Shown one piece after another: positions 57,093-64,000 of a stretch of DNA of 64,000 nt. Source of the stretch: Sideroxydans sp. GTDB lineage: Bacteria > Pseudomonadota > Gammaproteobacteria > Burkholderiales > Gallionellaceae. The stretch lies in the NCBI GenBank assembly GCA_028707175.1, contig JAQTUV010000003.1, positions 186,001-250,000 of the forward strand, in the 5' to 3' direction. A program made the translations under genes and the position numbers. The first letter of the stretch is position 1, and each line of letters opens with the position of its first letter. Below the pieces are notes generated by a model, which had not been told where the DNA came from, did no database searches, and worked only from the letters and a program-made list of their open reading frames with translations.

Positions 57093-57122
57093 CGCAATAC
57101 ACATCAAGAGATGTGTATTGCG
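57093..57122. repeat. Perfect 13-bp inverted repeat
   Basis: CGCAATACACATC - AAGA - GATGTGTATTGCG. It lies 116 bases upstream of the coiled-coil gene and 30 bases outside the islet boundary. Read on the minus strand it would be a hairpin just downstream of the guaA-like end, so it may be the former guaA transcript end. No T-run is present. Confidence 0.6.
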
Positions 57123-57151
57123 TATGGGCAACTATGGATGATGCCGAGGAA

Positions 57152-57166
57152 TTATTCCCACTCTAT
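57152..57166 (-). repeat. att-like copy of the guaA 3' end
   Basis: On the minus strand ATAGAGTGGGAATAA, encoding I-E-W-E-stop, the same last residues as GuaA. It matches the real guaA end (ATTGAGTGGGAGTGA at 60545-60559) at 12 of 15 positions, with GAGTGGGA exact. It is a candidate attachment-site repeat. Confidence 0.5.
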
Positions 57167-57584
57167 CATTTATGAGCGCCTAACCTATTTGATTCCATTG
57201 GAATTTTCATGACACAATTTCTTAAATACCATGAAAAATACCCTGTCTGAAATTCTTACTACTTTAGATTAACGGCTGGCGATTCAAATTTAGCGCCAGA
57301 ATGCTATCACAGTGCGTCAAGAGCATAGTGGTCGAGCGCTAGCTGCCGGTGGCGTTACGGCATCAGCGGTTCAAGCCTCCCTCCCCCCCATTTCTCTTCA
57401 TCTGCTAAGGATTAAATCACTTCTCGGTAATTGGCTGAGGGGAAACAGGCAGGTTCTCGGCCAAAGCCGCCCTTACAGATCGTTCTAGATGGTGACAGCT
57501 ATCCGGTTAATACCCGACCGTCCGAAGGCATGGACAGTGTTGGCATCCGCATTGCACCAACAGTTAGCACTGAAGTAAAACGCA
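57167..57584. other. Non-coding inner left end of the islet
   Basis: No credible gene. AAATACC (57224-57230) and AAATACCCTGTC (57236-57247) are candidate arm sites. A CTGGCG...CGCCAG dyad lies at 57276-57299. An open frame on the plus strand starting at 57431 runs antisense into the GIY-YIG gene; it has no ribosome site and is not accepted. Confidence 0.45.
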
Positions 57585-58736
57585 CTAGTCGTCCTTATTT
57601 TGGAGGCTACCGATGGCTGGTGTGTGGATCACGTATTCCCCGTTGCCGGTTGCCATATGAAAGAAGCCTGCTCTTTGCTCATAATCAACAAGATCAATAT
57701 TGGCAATGTGATGCATGGCAGGAGCGACAGTGTCGGAATATAGAGAAAGATTGAGTTCATCTGTGTTTATCTCTACTACTAGCGCGGAGAAGTCATACTC
57801 ATAGCACTGCGCCAGAACCTTTAATTCCCTGGAAGGAAAATTTTTCTTGTAAATCTTGTTGTATTTCGGCTGAAAGTATCTGATGAGTGCCGCTTCTGCC
57901 AAGGAAATTTGCTGACCTTGCTTGAGATGGTTGTCAATGATGCTGATAAATCTCTTTTCGTCTCGCTCGTCTCCAATTGCTTCTTTGGCTCTGCCATCCA
58001 TGCTAGCTATGATGCGATACGGCTCGTACTCGATTATCAGGACCATGATCTCGCTGTCAGGTGAGTCGTAGCTTACCTCGGCTAGAATTTTTTGGAGAGT
58101 AGCGTGGCTGCGAAGCCGATCTATTGCCGTTCTGTTCCCGCCGCCGAAAGCTTGGCCGACATACAGTACCTTAAGTTTTCTAAAAAGATGATCTAGGTTG
58201 TGAGGATGTTGTTTGAAGCTAATTGCGCTCGCGGGAAGGTATCGGACGCACTCCCCGCTGCCGTTAAAAGTTTGTACTTCCCGATGTGGATAGTTGGATA
58301 GTCGTAACTCAACTGCGTCATCAAGTAGAGGGAACTCTTGCTCAAATGGGGTTTTGTGCTCAACACCTTCAATTTTGTGAACCAAGTTTCCTGTCAACTT
58401 TTCCCCGTCGTACGAGAAGCTACTTTTTTCGAAGCTCAGAGCAGGGCGTTCACATATTAGGTATATATGACAGTTCTTTGAAACCTTTGCCGCATCATTT
58501 GGCATTACTCCATCGGACGTGACTTGACTGGAGGGAATGAGTAGCCAACGTGAAGTGAACAAATTGACTGCAAACTCAGACAGGAATTTTCGTTGCGTTT
58601 TCTTCATCTTGATTGGCGCGATTTCTCGAAGAGTGAGATTGTCCAGGAATTTGTGTAAAACAGCCATTCCCCTCAATTGTTGAAAATGACTGCTTTGGCC
58701 GAATATCCGCCAATGCAAGCTTAACTGCGCATGCAT
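57585..58736 (-). CDS. Uncharacterised protein with GIY-YIG-like nuclease region
   Basis: 383 residues. The first 180 or so are unassigned. From residue 188 the sequence KVLYVGQAFGGGNRTAIDRLRSHATLQ resembles the YIG strand and RL..H helix of GIY-YIG nucleases, and EAALIRYFQPKYNK (Glu281, Asn293) matches the C-terminal catalytic Glu and Asn region. The first GIY tripeptide is not obvious, so it is divergent. A further 90 residues follow. The ATG shares its A with the TAA of the HigA-like gene, and AAGGA precedes it, so expression is coupled. Function as an effector is inferred. Confidence 0.75.
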   Translation of the reverse strand: MHAQLSLHWRIFGQSSHFQQLRGMAVLHKFLDNLTLREIAPIKMKKTQRKFLSEFAVNLFTSRWLLIPSSQVTSDGVMPNDAAKVSKNCHIYLICERPALSFEKSSFSYDGEKLTGNLVHKIEGVEHKTPFEQEFPLLDDAVELRLSNYPHREVQTFNGSGECVRYLPASAISFKQHPHNLDHLFRKLKVLYVGQAFGGGNRTAIDRLRSHATLQKILAEVSYDSPDSEIMVLIIEYEPYRIIASMDGRAKEAIGDERDEKRFISIIDNHLKQGQQISLAEAALIRYFQPKYNKIYKKNFPSRELKVLAQCYEYDFSALVVEINTDELNLSLYSDTVAPAMHHIANIDLVDYEQRAGFFHMATGNGEYVIHTPAIGSLQNKDD

Positions 58737-59131
58737 TACAAAATTTCCTTACCCACAGGCGCTCCGAAACTTACTTCGCCGTGCAAGTTGTCTGAAGTAA
58801 CGCCGCTGACTAGTCGATCACTGACCACTATCCGTTGCAGCGGTTTTATCTTCGGCATTGGCGCTTGTCTTGCCTGCCACAAATCAAACTGAGTTTGCAT
58901 CCCAAGCCATACGTCCGGCGTTGTGGCCAGCCATGCAGAAAGACGCAATGCTAGGCTCGCTGTAATACGGCCATTGCCGTTGAGAACCATGGATAAGGTA
59001 CTTCTCGAAACCTGCAATGTCCGCGCCGCTGTCGCAACAGTCATCCCTTCTGGGAGCCATTCACGCAAGACTTCGCCAGGATGTGGTGGGTTGTGCACCT
59101 TTGCCATATTCGACTTTAGTTGAGCACTCAT
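58736..59131 (-). CDS. HigA-like (XRE family) antitoxin or regulator
   Basis: 131 residues from the ATG at 59131, which overlaps the toxin stop as ATGA; an internal ATG eight codons later (MAKVHNPPHPGEV) is the usual HigA start. Pattern: HPGEVLREWLPEGMTVATAARTLQVSRSTLSMVLNGNGRITASLALRLSAWLATTPDVWLGMQTQFDLW, an exact HigA/VapI layout. A C-terminal extension of about 40 residues (from PMPKIKPLQRIVVSD) is atypical. No HigB toxin gene is adjacent; its place is taken by the GIY-YIG-like protein. Confidence 0.88.
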   Translation of the reverse strand: MSAQLKSNMAKVHNPPHPGEVLREWLPEGMTVATAARTLQVSRSTLSMVLNGNGRITASLALRLSAWLATTPDVWLGMQTQFDLWQARQAPMPKIKPLQRIVVSDRLVSGVTSDNLHGEVSFGAPVGKEIL

Positions 59132-59607
59132 GCCATGTTCGGCAATTTGATCATCAAAGTATAGGGATTGGCGTGCGATGGCTGGAAGCCTCGCTCAAGG
59201 TAGAACTGCTTGGCTTTTTCGTTGAGAGCATGAACCAGCAATGCGCGGATACCCACGTTTTCAGAAATACTGGTAGTACGTAGAAAAGCATCCCTCAGTA
59301 AAGCAGTGCCAAGTTTCTGGCCTTGGCAGGAGAGATCGATGGCCAGCCGCCCCAGCACCATGACTGGAATTGGATCTGGCATATTGCGACGCACCGAACC
59401 GACTGCATCGGCGTGAGCAATGGCACCAGCTGCCAGTGCATAGTAGCCCAGCACTTGATTGCGGTCGCCCACCAGCACAAACGTGCGGCTGGCACCGGTG
59501 ACTTGGTTGGCAAATGCTCGGCGCTTGAGCCAGTCATTCAGTATAGGTTCCCCACAATCGAACGCAGTGAGGTCATGGAGTTGCGCTAGCGGTTGTGGAG
59601 CCTGCAT
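59128..59607 (-). CDS. GNAT toxin (TacT/AtaT-like)
   Basis: 159 residues from the ATG at 59607, five bases after the antitoxin stop. Acetyltransferase fold: FDCGEPILNDWLKRRAFANQ (typical start of the family), ASRTFVLVGDRNQVLGYYALAAGAI, VMVLGRLAIDLSCQGQKLGTALLRDAF (acetyl-CoA loop QGQKLG) and FYLERGFQPS (catalytic Tyr region). Relatives acetylate the amino acid on charged tRNA and block translation. It is paired with a DUF1778 antitoxin. Confidence 0.92.
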   Translation of the reverse strand: MQAPQPLAQLHDLTAFDCGEPILNDWLKRRAFANQVTGASRTFVLVGDRNQVLGYYALAAGAIAHADAVGSVRRNMPDPIPVMVLGRLAIDLSCQGQKLGTALLRDAFLRTTSISENVGIRALLVHALNEKAKQFYLERGFQPSHANPYTLMIKLPNMA

Positions 59608-59611
59608 AAAC

Positions 59612-59878
59612 TCAATGGGATTCCCATGGGGCTTTGGTTGCCAGTAGACGCTCCAAACTAGGATTGTGCTTAACTGGCGCATCGAGCAATTCACTGAAAT
59701 GCTGGAAATCCTGCGCTTTCAGGGTAAAGAAAACCTGATCGAGCATTACACCCTGAGCTTTTTCACAAGCGGCATCAAGCATGAAGTCGGAACGATTCTT
59801 ACCTAGCAGGCGGGCAGCTTGGTCAATGAGGTCACGCTGTTCGACATGGGCACGCAGATTAATGGATGCATCACGCAT
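59612..59878 (-). CDS. DUF1778 (TacA-like) antitoxin
   Basis: 88 residues from the ATG at 59878 (AGGAG 8 bases upstream); an earlier in-frame start would precede this site. N-terminal ribbon-helix-helix: SINLRAHVEQRDLIDQAARLLGKNRSDFMLDAACEKA, then the toxin-neutralising tail with FFTLKAQDFQHFSELLDAP. It probably represses its own promoter through the ATACACA sites upstream. Confidence 0.93.
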   Translation of the reverse strand: MRDASINLRAHVEQRDLIDQAARLLGKNRSDFMLDAACEKAQGVMLDQVFFTLKAQDFQHFSELLDAPVKHNPSLERLLATKAPWESH

Positions 59879-59898
59879 TTTAATATCTCCTGATGATA

Positions 59899-59936
59899 GA
59901 TACACAAGTGATACACACTCTGCCGGAATGTGTATC
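59899..59936 (-). promoter_or_regulatory. Operator-like half-sites upstream of the toxin-antitoxin operon
   Basis: GATACACA occurs at 59899-59906 and 59910-59917, starts 11 bases apart (one helical turn), and its inverse TGTGTATC at 59929-59936. A TTGACA lies at 59940-59945 on the minus strand as a possible -35. The layout fits cooperative ribbon-helix-helix binding. Confidence 0.6.
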
Positions 59937-59945
59937 TATTGTCAA

Positions 59946-60544
59946 CACACTGCGATTTCATGAGTAGCCACTATATGGGTTTGCGATTGATTTGGCACAA
60001 CTGACTTCTGCAGGACCCTTAGCACGACTGATATCAGACACTTATTAGCAAATCGGGTGTTAAGTTTTAACCTTCAATCGGTGCCGCCGTTGTCCTTAGC
60101 AGGACGGATTGCTTACCCGGTTCAGCGCGAACGGCCTGTTTGAATAGATATAACTTGGGTTCGGAATCGAGCTAGCCCGCCCCTTTGCAAGCTCCCTGCC
60201 AGTATTGATGGGTACATGTAACTTATCTCTAATATACCCTTCCTAAGAAAACACATATTCGATAGTTTACTGTTTGTTATATAACGCTATTTCAATAGCC
60301 GATACCCTTTTTAGCCCAAAATTCATGACAGGGTATTTCAGATACCAAAGTTGTCAGCAAAAACAAATACCCCGAACCATACCCTGTATAAATATTGATT
60401 CCCTGAAAAAATACTTGCTTGGTGTTGCTTGTTGTTGCGCGATATTGCCAGACAAAAAGAAAGGAACTCTTGTAAAAACAAGGTTCCTTGAGTTTATTCA
60501 GAGAATTTTTGCCAGTCCTTGCCTGATGTTGCCAGACGTCGCCG
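59946..60544. other. Non-coding inner right end of the islet, with arm-like repeats
   Basis: No supported gene. ATACCCT at 60234-60240, GACAGGGTATTT at 60327-60338 (inverse of AAATACCCTGTC), AATACCCC near 60366 and ATACCCTGT at 60379-60387 echo the motifs at 57224-57247. The guaA terminator hairpin is included at 60452-60489. The open frames here are short, overlap guaA in antisense, and lack ribosome sites. Confidence 0.45.
60452..60489 (-). terminator. Terminator after guaA
   Basis: AAGGAAC-T-CTTGT / ACAAG-GTTCCTT stem with an AAAA loop. On the minus strand it is followed by TCTTTTTGTC. It lies inside the islet, so the islet may have supplied it. Confidence 0.8.
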
Positions 60545-60559
60545 TCACTCCCACTCAAT
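60545..60559 (-). repeat. guaA 3' end, candidate att site
   Basis: ATTGAGTGGGAGTGA on the minus strand, encoding the GuaA end I-E-W-E-stop. It is partner of the copy at 57152-57166. Confidence 0.5.
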
Positions 60560-62128
60560 GGTTGCAGGGGGTTTTCCTGAGATGTCATAGACGACACGGT
60601 TAATACCGCGTACTTCATTGATGATGCGGTTGGAAACTTTGCCCAGCAGATCATAAGGCAGGTGCGCCCAATGTGCTGTCATGAAGTCTTGAGTTTGCAC
60701 TGCACGCAAGGAGACGACCCATTCGTAGGTGCGGCCATCACCCATCACCCCAACCGACTTTACAGGTAGGAACACGGTGAAGGCTTGACTGGTGAGGTCA
60801 TACCAGCTCTTGCCGCTGGCGTCTTTTGTATTGCGTAGCTCCTCGATGAATATGGCATCGGCTCGGCGCAGCAAATCGGCGTATTCGCGTTTCACTTCTC
60901 CAAGGATGCGCACACCTAGGCCGGGACCTGGGAAAGGATGGCGATACACCATGTCGGCTGGCAAGCCTAAAGCGACACCCAGTTCTCTCACCTCATCCTT
61001 GAACAACTCGCGCAAGGGTTCTAGCAACTTTAGATGCATGGATTCCGGCAAGCCACCCACGTTGTGATGTGACTTGATGGTATGTGCCTTTTTGGTCTTA
61101 GAACCAGCGGATTCGATGACATCAGGGTAGATGGTACCCTGTGCCAACCATTTCGCGCTCTTGAGCCTGGCGGATTCGCGCTGGAACACTTCAACGAACT
61201 CGCGTCCAATGATCTTGCGCTTCTGTTCTGGGTCAGTGACACCTGACAAGAACTTCAAGAATTCGCCGCTCGCATCCACGTGGATGACTTTCATCTTCAA
61301 GTTCTTGCCGAACATCTCCATCACCTGCTCACCTTCATTCAGACGGAGCAATCCATTGTCGACGAACACACAAGTGAGTTGATCGCCAATCGCGCGATGC
61401 ACTAGTGCTGCAGCTACTGAAGAGTCCACGCCGCCAGACAGTCCAAGGATGACTTCTTCATCCCCTACTTGCGCCTTGATCTTAGCGACTGCCTCGGCGA
61501 TGTAGTCAGGCATGTTCCAATCTTGTCCACAACCGCAGATGTCGTGTACGAAACGCCCGATGATGGCTTTACCTTGATGCGTGTGAGTAACCTCTGGATG
61601 GAACTGCACCGCATAGAAACGACGCGACTCGTCCGCCATCGCCGCGAACGGCGTAGCTTCATTGGATGCAATGGCGCTAAAGCCGTCCGGTAAGGCCGTG
61701 ACCTTATCGCCGTGACTCATCCACACATCGAGCAAGCCGTGACCTTGCGCGTTGGTTTTATCCTGAATACCGTCGAACAATTTGGAATGGCCGTGTGCAC
61801 GTATCTCGGCATAACCGAATTCGCGCACCTTGCCACTCTCAACTTTTCCACCGAGTTGAGCCGCCATGGTCTGCATTCCGTAGCAGATACCGAACACAGG
61901 TACTCCTAGCTCGAAAACCACTTGCGGCGCTTTAGGTGTCTCATCTTCATACACTGAATTCGGCCCACCAGACAGGATGATGCCTGTAGGAGCAAATGCA
62001 CGAATATCCGCCTCGCTCATGTCCCAAGGGTGCAATTCGCAGTAAACATGGGTTTCACGCACGCGACGCGCGATGAGTTGGGTGTATTGAGAACCGAAAT
62101 CGAGGATGAGGATTTTTTTATGGGACAT
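60545..62128 (-). CDS. guaA: GMP synthase (glutamine-hydrolysing)
   Basis: 527 residues from the ATG at 62128; upstream in-frame sequence is intergenic. It makes GMP from XMP. Class I amidotransferase domain: [30 protein letters not shown] (nucleophile Cys) and [11 protein letters not shown]-loop: [15 protein letters not shown]. The C-terminal dimerisation domain ends PPATIEWE. It follows guaB by 40 bases, the normal order in proteobacteria. Confidence 0.97.
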   Translation of the reverse strand: MSHKKILILDFGSQYTQLIARRVRETHVYCELHPWDMSEADIRAFAPTGIILSGGPNSVYEDETPKAPQVVFELGVPVFGICYGMQTMAAQLGGKVESGKVREFGYAEIRAHGHSKLFDGIQDKTNAQGHGLLDVWMSHGDKVTALPDGFSAIASNEATPFAAMADESRRFYAVQFHPEVTHTHQGKAIIGRFVHDICGCGQDWNMPDYIAEAVAKIKAQVGDEEVILGLSGGVDSSVAAALVHRAIGDQLTCVFVDNGLLRLNEGEQVMEMFGKNLKMKVIHVDASGEFLKFLSGVTDPEQKRKIIGREFVEVFQRESARLKSAKWLAQGTIYPDVIESAGSKTKKAHTIKSHHNVGGLPESMHLKLLEPLRELFKDEVRELGVALGLPADMVYRHPFPGPGLGVRILGEVKREYADLLRRADAIFIEELRNTKDASGKSWYDLTSQAFTVFLPVKSVGVMGDGRTYEWVVSLRAVQTQDFMTAHWAHLPYDLLGKVSNRIINEVRGINRVVYDISGKPPATIEWE

Positions 62129-62140
62129 GTGAATGAACAA

Positions 62141-62156
62141 GGGCGCTTGCGCGCCC
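62141..62156. repeat. Short GC hairpin between guaB and guaA
   Basis: GGGCGC - TTGC - GCGCCC. On the plus strand CGTTTTG follows. In the 40-base gap it may modulate guaA expression relative to guaB, but no mechanism is evident. Confidence 0.45.
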
Positions 62157-62168
62157 CGTTTTGTTTGA

Positions 62169-63629
62169 TTAATCGATGTGATAGTTTGGCGCTTCTTTGG
62201 TGATCTGTACGTCATGCACGTGCGATTCACGGATACCCGCAGAGGTGATCTCAACAAATTCCGCTTTGGCGTGAATTGTCGGAATATCTGGACAACCGAG
62301 ATAGCCCATGCTTGAGCGCAGACCGCCTAATAGTTGGTGAACCACAGCCAACGCACTACCCTTGTAAGGGACACGCCCTTCAACACCTTCAGGCACTAGC
62401 TTGTCGTTATTACCTTCCGTTTCTTGGAAGTAGCGATCCTTGGAACCCTGCTGCATAGCGCCCAGACTACCCATGCCGCGATAGGACTTGTAAGAGCGGC
62501 CTTGGTACAACTCGATTTCGCCCGGCGCTTCTTCTGTACCTGCGAACAAGCCACCTAACATCACCGCATGTGCCCCTGCCGCGATAGCTTTGGCGATATC
62601 GCCAGAGAAGCGTACGCCACCATCTGCGATCAGCGGCACACCTGTACCTGCCAGTTCATCCGCCACCAATTGGATAGCAGTGATCTGCGGTACACCTACC
62701 CCCGCAACTATACGAGTCGTACAGATCGAACCGGGGCCGATACCTACCTTGACACCATCAGCGCCATGATCGACTAGCGCACGTGCCGCAGTCCCTGTAG
62801 CAATATTGCCGCCAATAACTTCAACTTGCGGAAAGTTCTTCTTGACCCATTGAACGCGACTCAAGACACCTTGTGAATGGCCATGTGCTGTATCCACAAC
62901 CAATACATCGACACCTGCTTCTACGAGCAATTCGACACGTTCTTCAGTACCTTCACCGACACCAACTGCAGCGCCTGCGCGCAAACGACCTAGGCTGTCT
63001 TTGCAGGCCAAAGGATGCTCACTGGACTTCAGGATGTCTTTGACCGTGATCAAGCCGCACAACTCGAATGCATCATTCACCACCAAAACACGCTCGATGC
63101 GATGCTTGTGCATCAAATTTCGAGCTTCTTCACGATTGGCAGTTTCCTTTACGGTGATTAGGCGATCACGTGGCGTCATGATATTAGTGATGGACTGATC
63201 GAGATTGTTCTCGAAACGTAGATCACGGTTAGTCACGATGCCAACCAGCTTCTTGCCTTCCACCACAGGAAGTCCAGAAATCTTGTGTTGACGTGTCAAA
63301 TTGAGTACATCACGCACAGTCATATTGGGTGCGATGGTGATTGGATCTTTGACAACACCACTCTCGAAGCGCTTCACTTTGGAGACTTGAGCTGCCTGCT
63401 CTTTCGAGGTCATGTTCTTATGAATAATACCGATGCCACCTTCTTGTGCTAAGGCGATTGCAAGACGCGCCTCTGTGACCGTATCCATCGCTGCAGACAG
63501 CAAAGGAATGTTCAAATAGATGTTGCGGGTAAGTTGCGTGCGCAGACTAACGTCGCGCGGCAGGATGTTTGAATGTGCTGGCAATAAGAGCACATCGTCG
63601 AAAGTGAGGGCTTTTTGAGTGATACGCAT
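62169..63629 (-). CDS. guaB: IMP dehydrogenase
   Basis: 486 residues. It oxidises IMP to XMP, the committed step of GMP synthesis. TIM barrel with a Bateman (two-CBS) insert at about 95-205 ([20 protein letters not shown] and [16 protein letters not shown]). The active-site loop is [20 protein letters not shown] (catalytic Cys). The terminal segments are [13 protein letters not shown] and [13 protein letters not shown]. Start context at 63629 is a plain ATG after GAGGAAT. Confidence 0.97.
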   Translation of the reverse strand: MRITQKALTFDDVLLLPAHSNILPRDVSLRTQLTRNIYLNIPLLSAAMDTVTEARLAIALAQEGGIGIIHKNMTSKEQAAQVSKVKRFESGVVKDPITIAPNMTVRDVLNLTRQHKISGLPVVEGKKLVGIVTNRDLRFENNLDQSITNIMTPRDRLITVKETANREEARNLMHKHRIERVLVVNDAFELCGLITVKDILKSSEHPLACKDSLGRLRAGAAVGVGEGTEERVELLVEAGVDVLVVDTAHGHSQGVLSRVQWVKKNFPQVEVIGGNIATGTAARALVDHGADGVKVGIGPGSICTTRIVAGVGVPQITAIQLVADELAGTGVPLIADGGVRFSGDIAKAIAAGAHAVMLGGLFAGTEEAPGEIELYQGRSYKSYRGMGSLGAMQQGSKDRYFQETEGNNDKLVPEGVEGRVPYKGSALAVVHQLLGGLRSSMGYLGCPDIPTIHAKAEFVEITSAGIRESHVHDVQITKEAPNYHID

Positions 63630-63713
63630 GGAATATTCCTCTGCAAAGAGTCAATTATATCAAAACTTATGACATTTCCAGAGAGGCTTACAAAGCAAAG
63701 AATGAGGAACTTG

Positions 63714-64000
63714 CTATTTTTTTCCCATCACATAAATGATGTGTTCAAAAAATAGATCACACCAACGCTGATCACTGCCTTTTAGCGTATCAAGCAGTTT
63801 TTTGACTTCACCTACGGGCCAATTGGGATTGAATTTGACGAGCATATCGCGCGAATAGAAAGGTAGTAACCCATCGAGTTTCTCTCCGCGTCGATTAATT
63901 TCTGACAGCATCAACTCAAGATCTTTATCAGAATCGATACCCGCAGTGAGGTCACCATAAGGTTTTGGATGGTTTTTTGTGTACTCAACAAATTCACTCA
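63714..64000 (-). CDS. Hypothetical protein, 5'-truncated by the window edge
   Basis: The minus-strand frame is open from the window edge to a TAG... stop at 63714, giving about 94 C-terminal residues. It includes DKDLELMLSEINRRGEKLDGLLPFYSRDML and VGEVKKLLDTLKGSDQRWCDLFFEHIIYV. It is helical and acidic/basic mixed, with no motif I recognise. The start lies outside the window. Confidence 0.6.
   Translation of the reverse strand, partial: SEFVEYTKNHPKPYGDLTAGIDSDKDLELMLSEINRRGEKLDGLLPFYSRDMLVKFNPNWPVGEVKKLLDTLKGSDQRWCDLFFEHIIYVMGKK

Larger units (their letters stand above)
57152..60559. mobile_element. Integrase-less islet at the guaA 3' end
   Basis: The 3' end of guaA is a known integration site for genomic islands and ICEs (recalled). 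Here the region between the guaA stop and an imperfect copy of it holds only a four-gene toxin-antitoxin-like operon. ATACCC-type repeats lie just inside both boundaries, where arm-type integrase sites would sit. No integrase or relaxase was found, so it would be a remnant or a cis-mobilisable element. Confidence 0.5.

Noticed and set aside
57431-57754. Open frame of 107 codons on the plus strand in the islet
   Set aside because: Half is antisense to the GIY-YIG-like gene, no Shine-Dalgarno, composition not protein-like. A decayed gene in 57431-57584 cannot be excluded.
60274-60654. Overlapping frames on both strands next to the guaA end
   Set aside because: Both overlap guaA coding DNA and a terminator; neither has a start site or known features.
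1-64000. CRISPR arrays, rRNA genes, intact insertion sequences, riboswitches
   Set aside because: No regularly spaced direct repeats, no rRNA sequence, no transposase frame and no recognised riboswitch core were seen on reading both strands.

Overview
The window is a chromosomal segment of a betaproteobacterium. The block rimP-nusA-infB-rbfA-truB-rpsO-pnp, the parE-parC pair, the uvrC-pgsA-tRNA group and the protein sequences suggest Nitrosomonadales, perhaps a Gallionellaceae-like lineage. That placement is inference from gene content and recalled sequences, not from a tree. Most of the window is dense housekeeping DNA with short gaps and many stop/start overlaps. No rRNA, CRISPR array or intact transposase was seen.

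Layout. 1-1531: end of holB, then tatD. 1569-6894: a six-gene minus-strand operon built around a protein that fuses a Ser/Thr kinase to a small Ras-like GTPase, with roadblock-type partners, a degenerate receiver protein, a TPR protein and a PhnD-like binding protein that lacks an export signal. 7268-14126: parE, parC and, convergent, tex. 14332-18081: a strip of poorly characterised genes (DUF2806, small secreted, membrane and zinc-ribbon proteins) with repeat fragments. 18214-25306: DUF1653, a FemAB-like transferase, an SPFH/NfeD pair, CYTH-CHAD, two TPM-domain proteins and LemA. 25333-29180: BaiN-like flavoprotein, dnaQ, rnhA, a methyltransferase and the divergent gloB. 29221-34572: tRNA-Ser, UPF0149, ppsR, tRNA-His/Arg/Pro, pgsA, uvrC, uracil-DNA glycosylase. 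34698-43141: the pnp to rimP block. 43388-50808: a methylthioadenosine salvage operon (mtnP, class II aldolase, apt, mtnA) interrupted by a 1105-residue hybrid histidine kinase and an Mrr-type endonuclease. 50958-54590: DUF2892, a haem-binding DUF3365 protein, a copper P-type ATPase and a glycine-zipper lipoprotein. 54658-56976: a 772-residue coiled-coil protein with a C-terminal membrane segment. 57152-60559: a small islet abutting the 3' end of guaA. 60545-64000: guaA, guaB and one partial gene.

Three places look least described. The kinase-GTPase/roadblock operon combines eukaryotic-like signalling parts in one translationally coupled unit. The MTA operon matches the genes of the DHAP shunt (MtnP, MtnA, Ald2-type aldolase), with a cytoplasmic hybrid kinase coupled to the aldolase gene. 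The guaA islet carries a DUF1778-GNAT toxin-antitoxin pair coupled to a HigA-like regulator and a GIY-YIG-like protein. It is bounded by a copy of the guaA end and has ATACCC-type repeats just inside each end, but no integrase.

A palindromic element of about 90-97 bp occurs twice. One copy lies in frame inside mtnA. The other supplies the predicted start codon of a TPM-domain gene. A clean terminator-shaped hairpin stands 13 bases before rimP, where it could act as an attenuator for the nusA-infB block.
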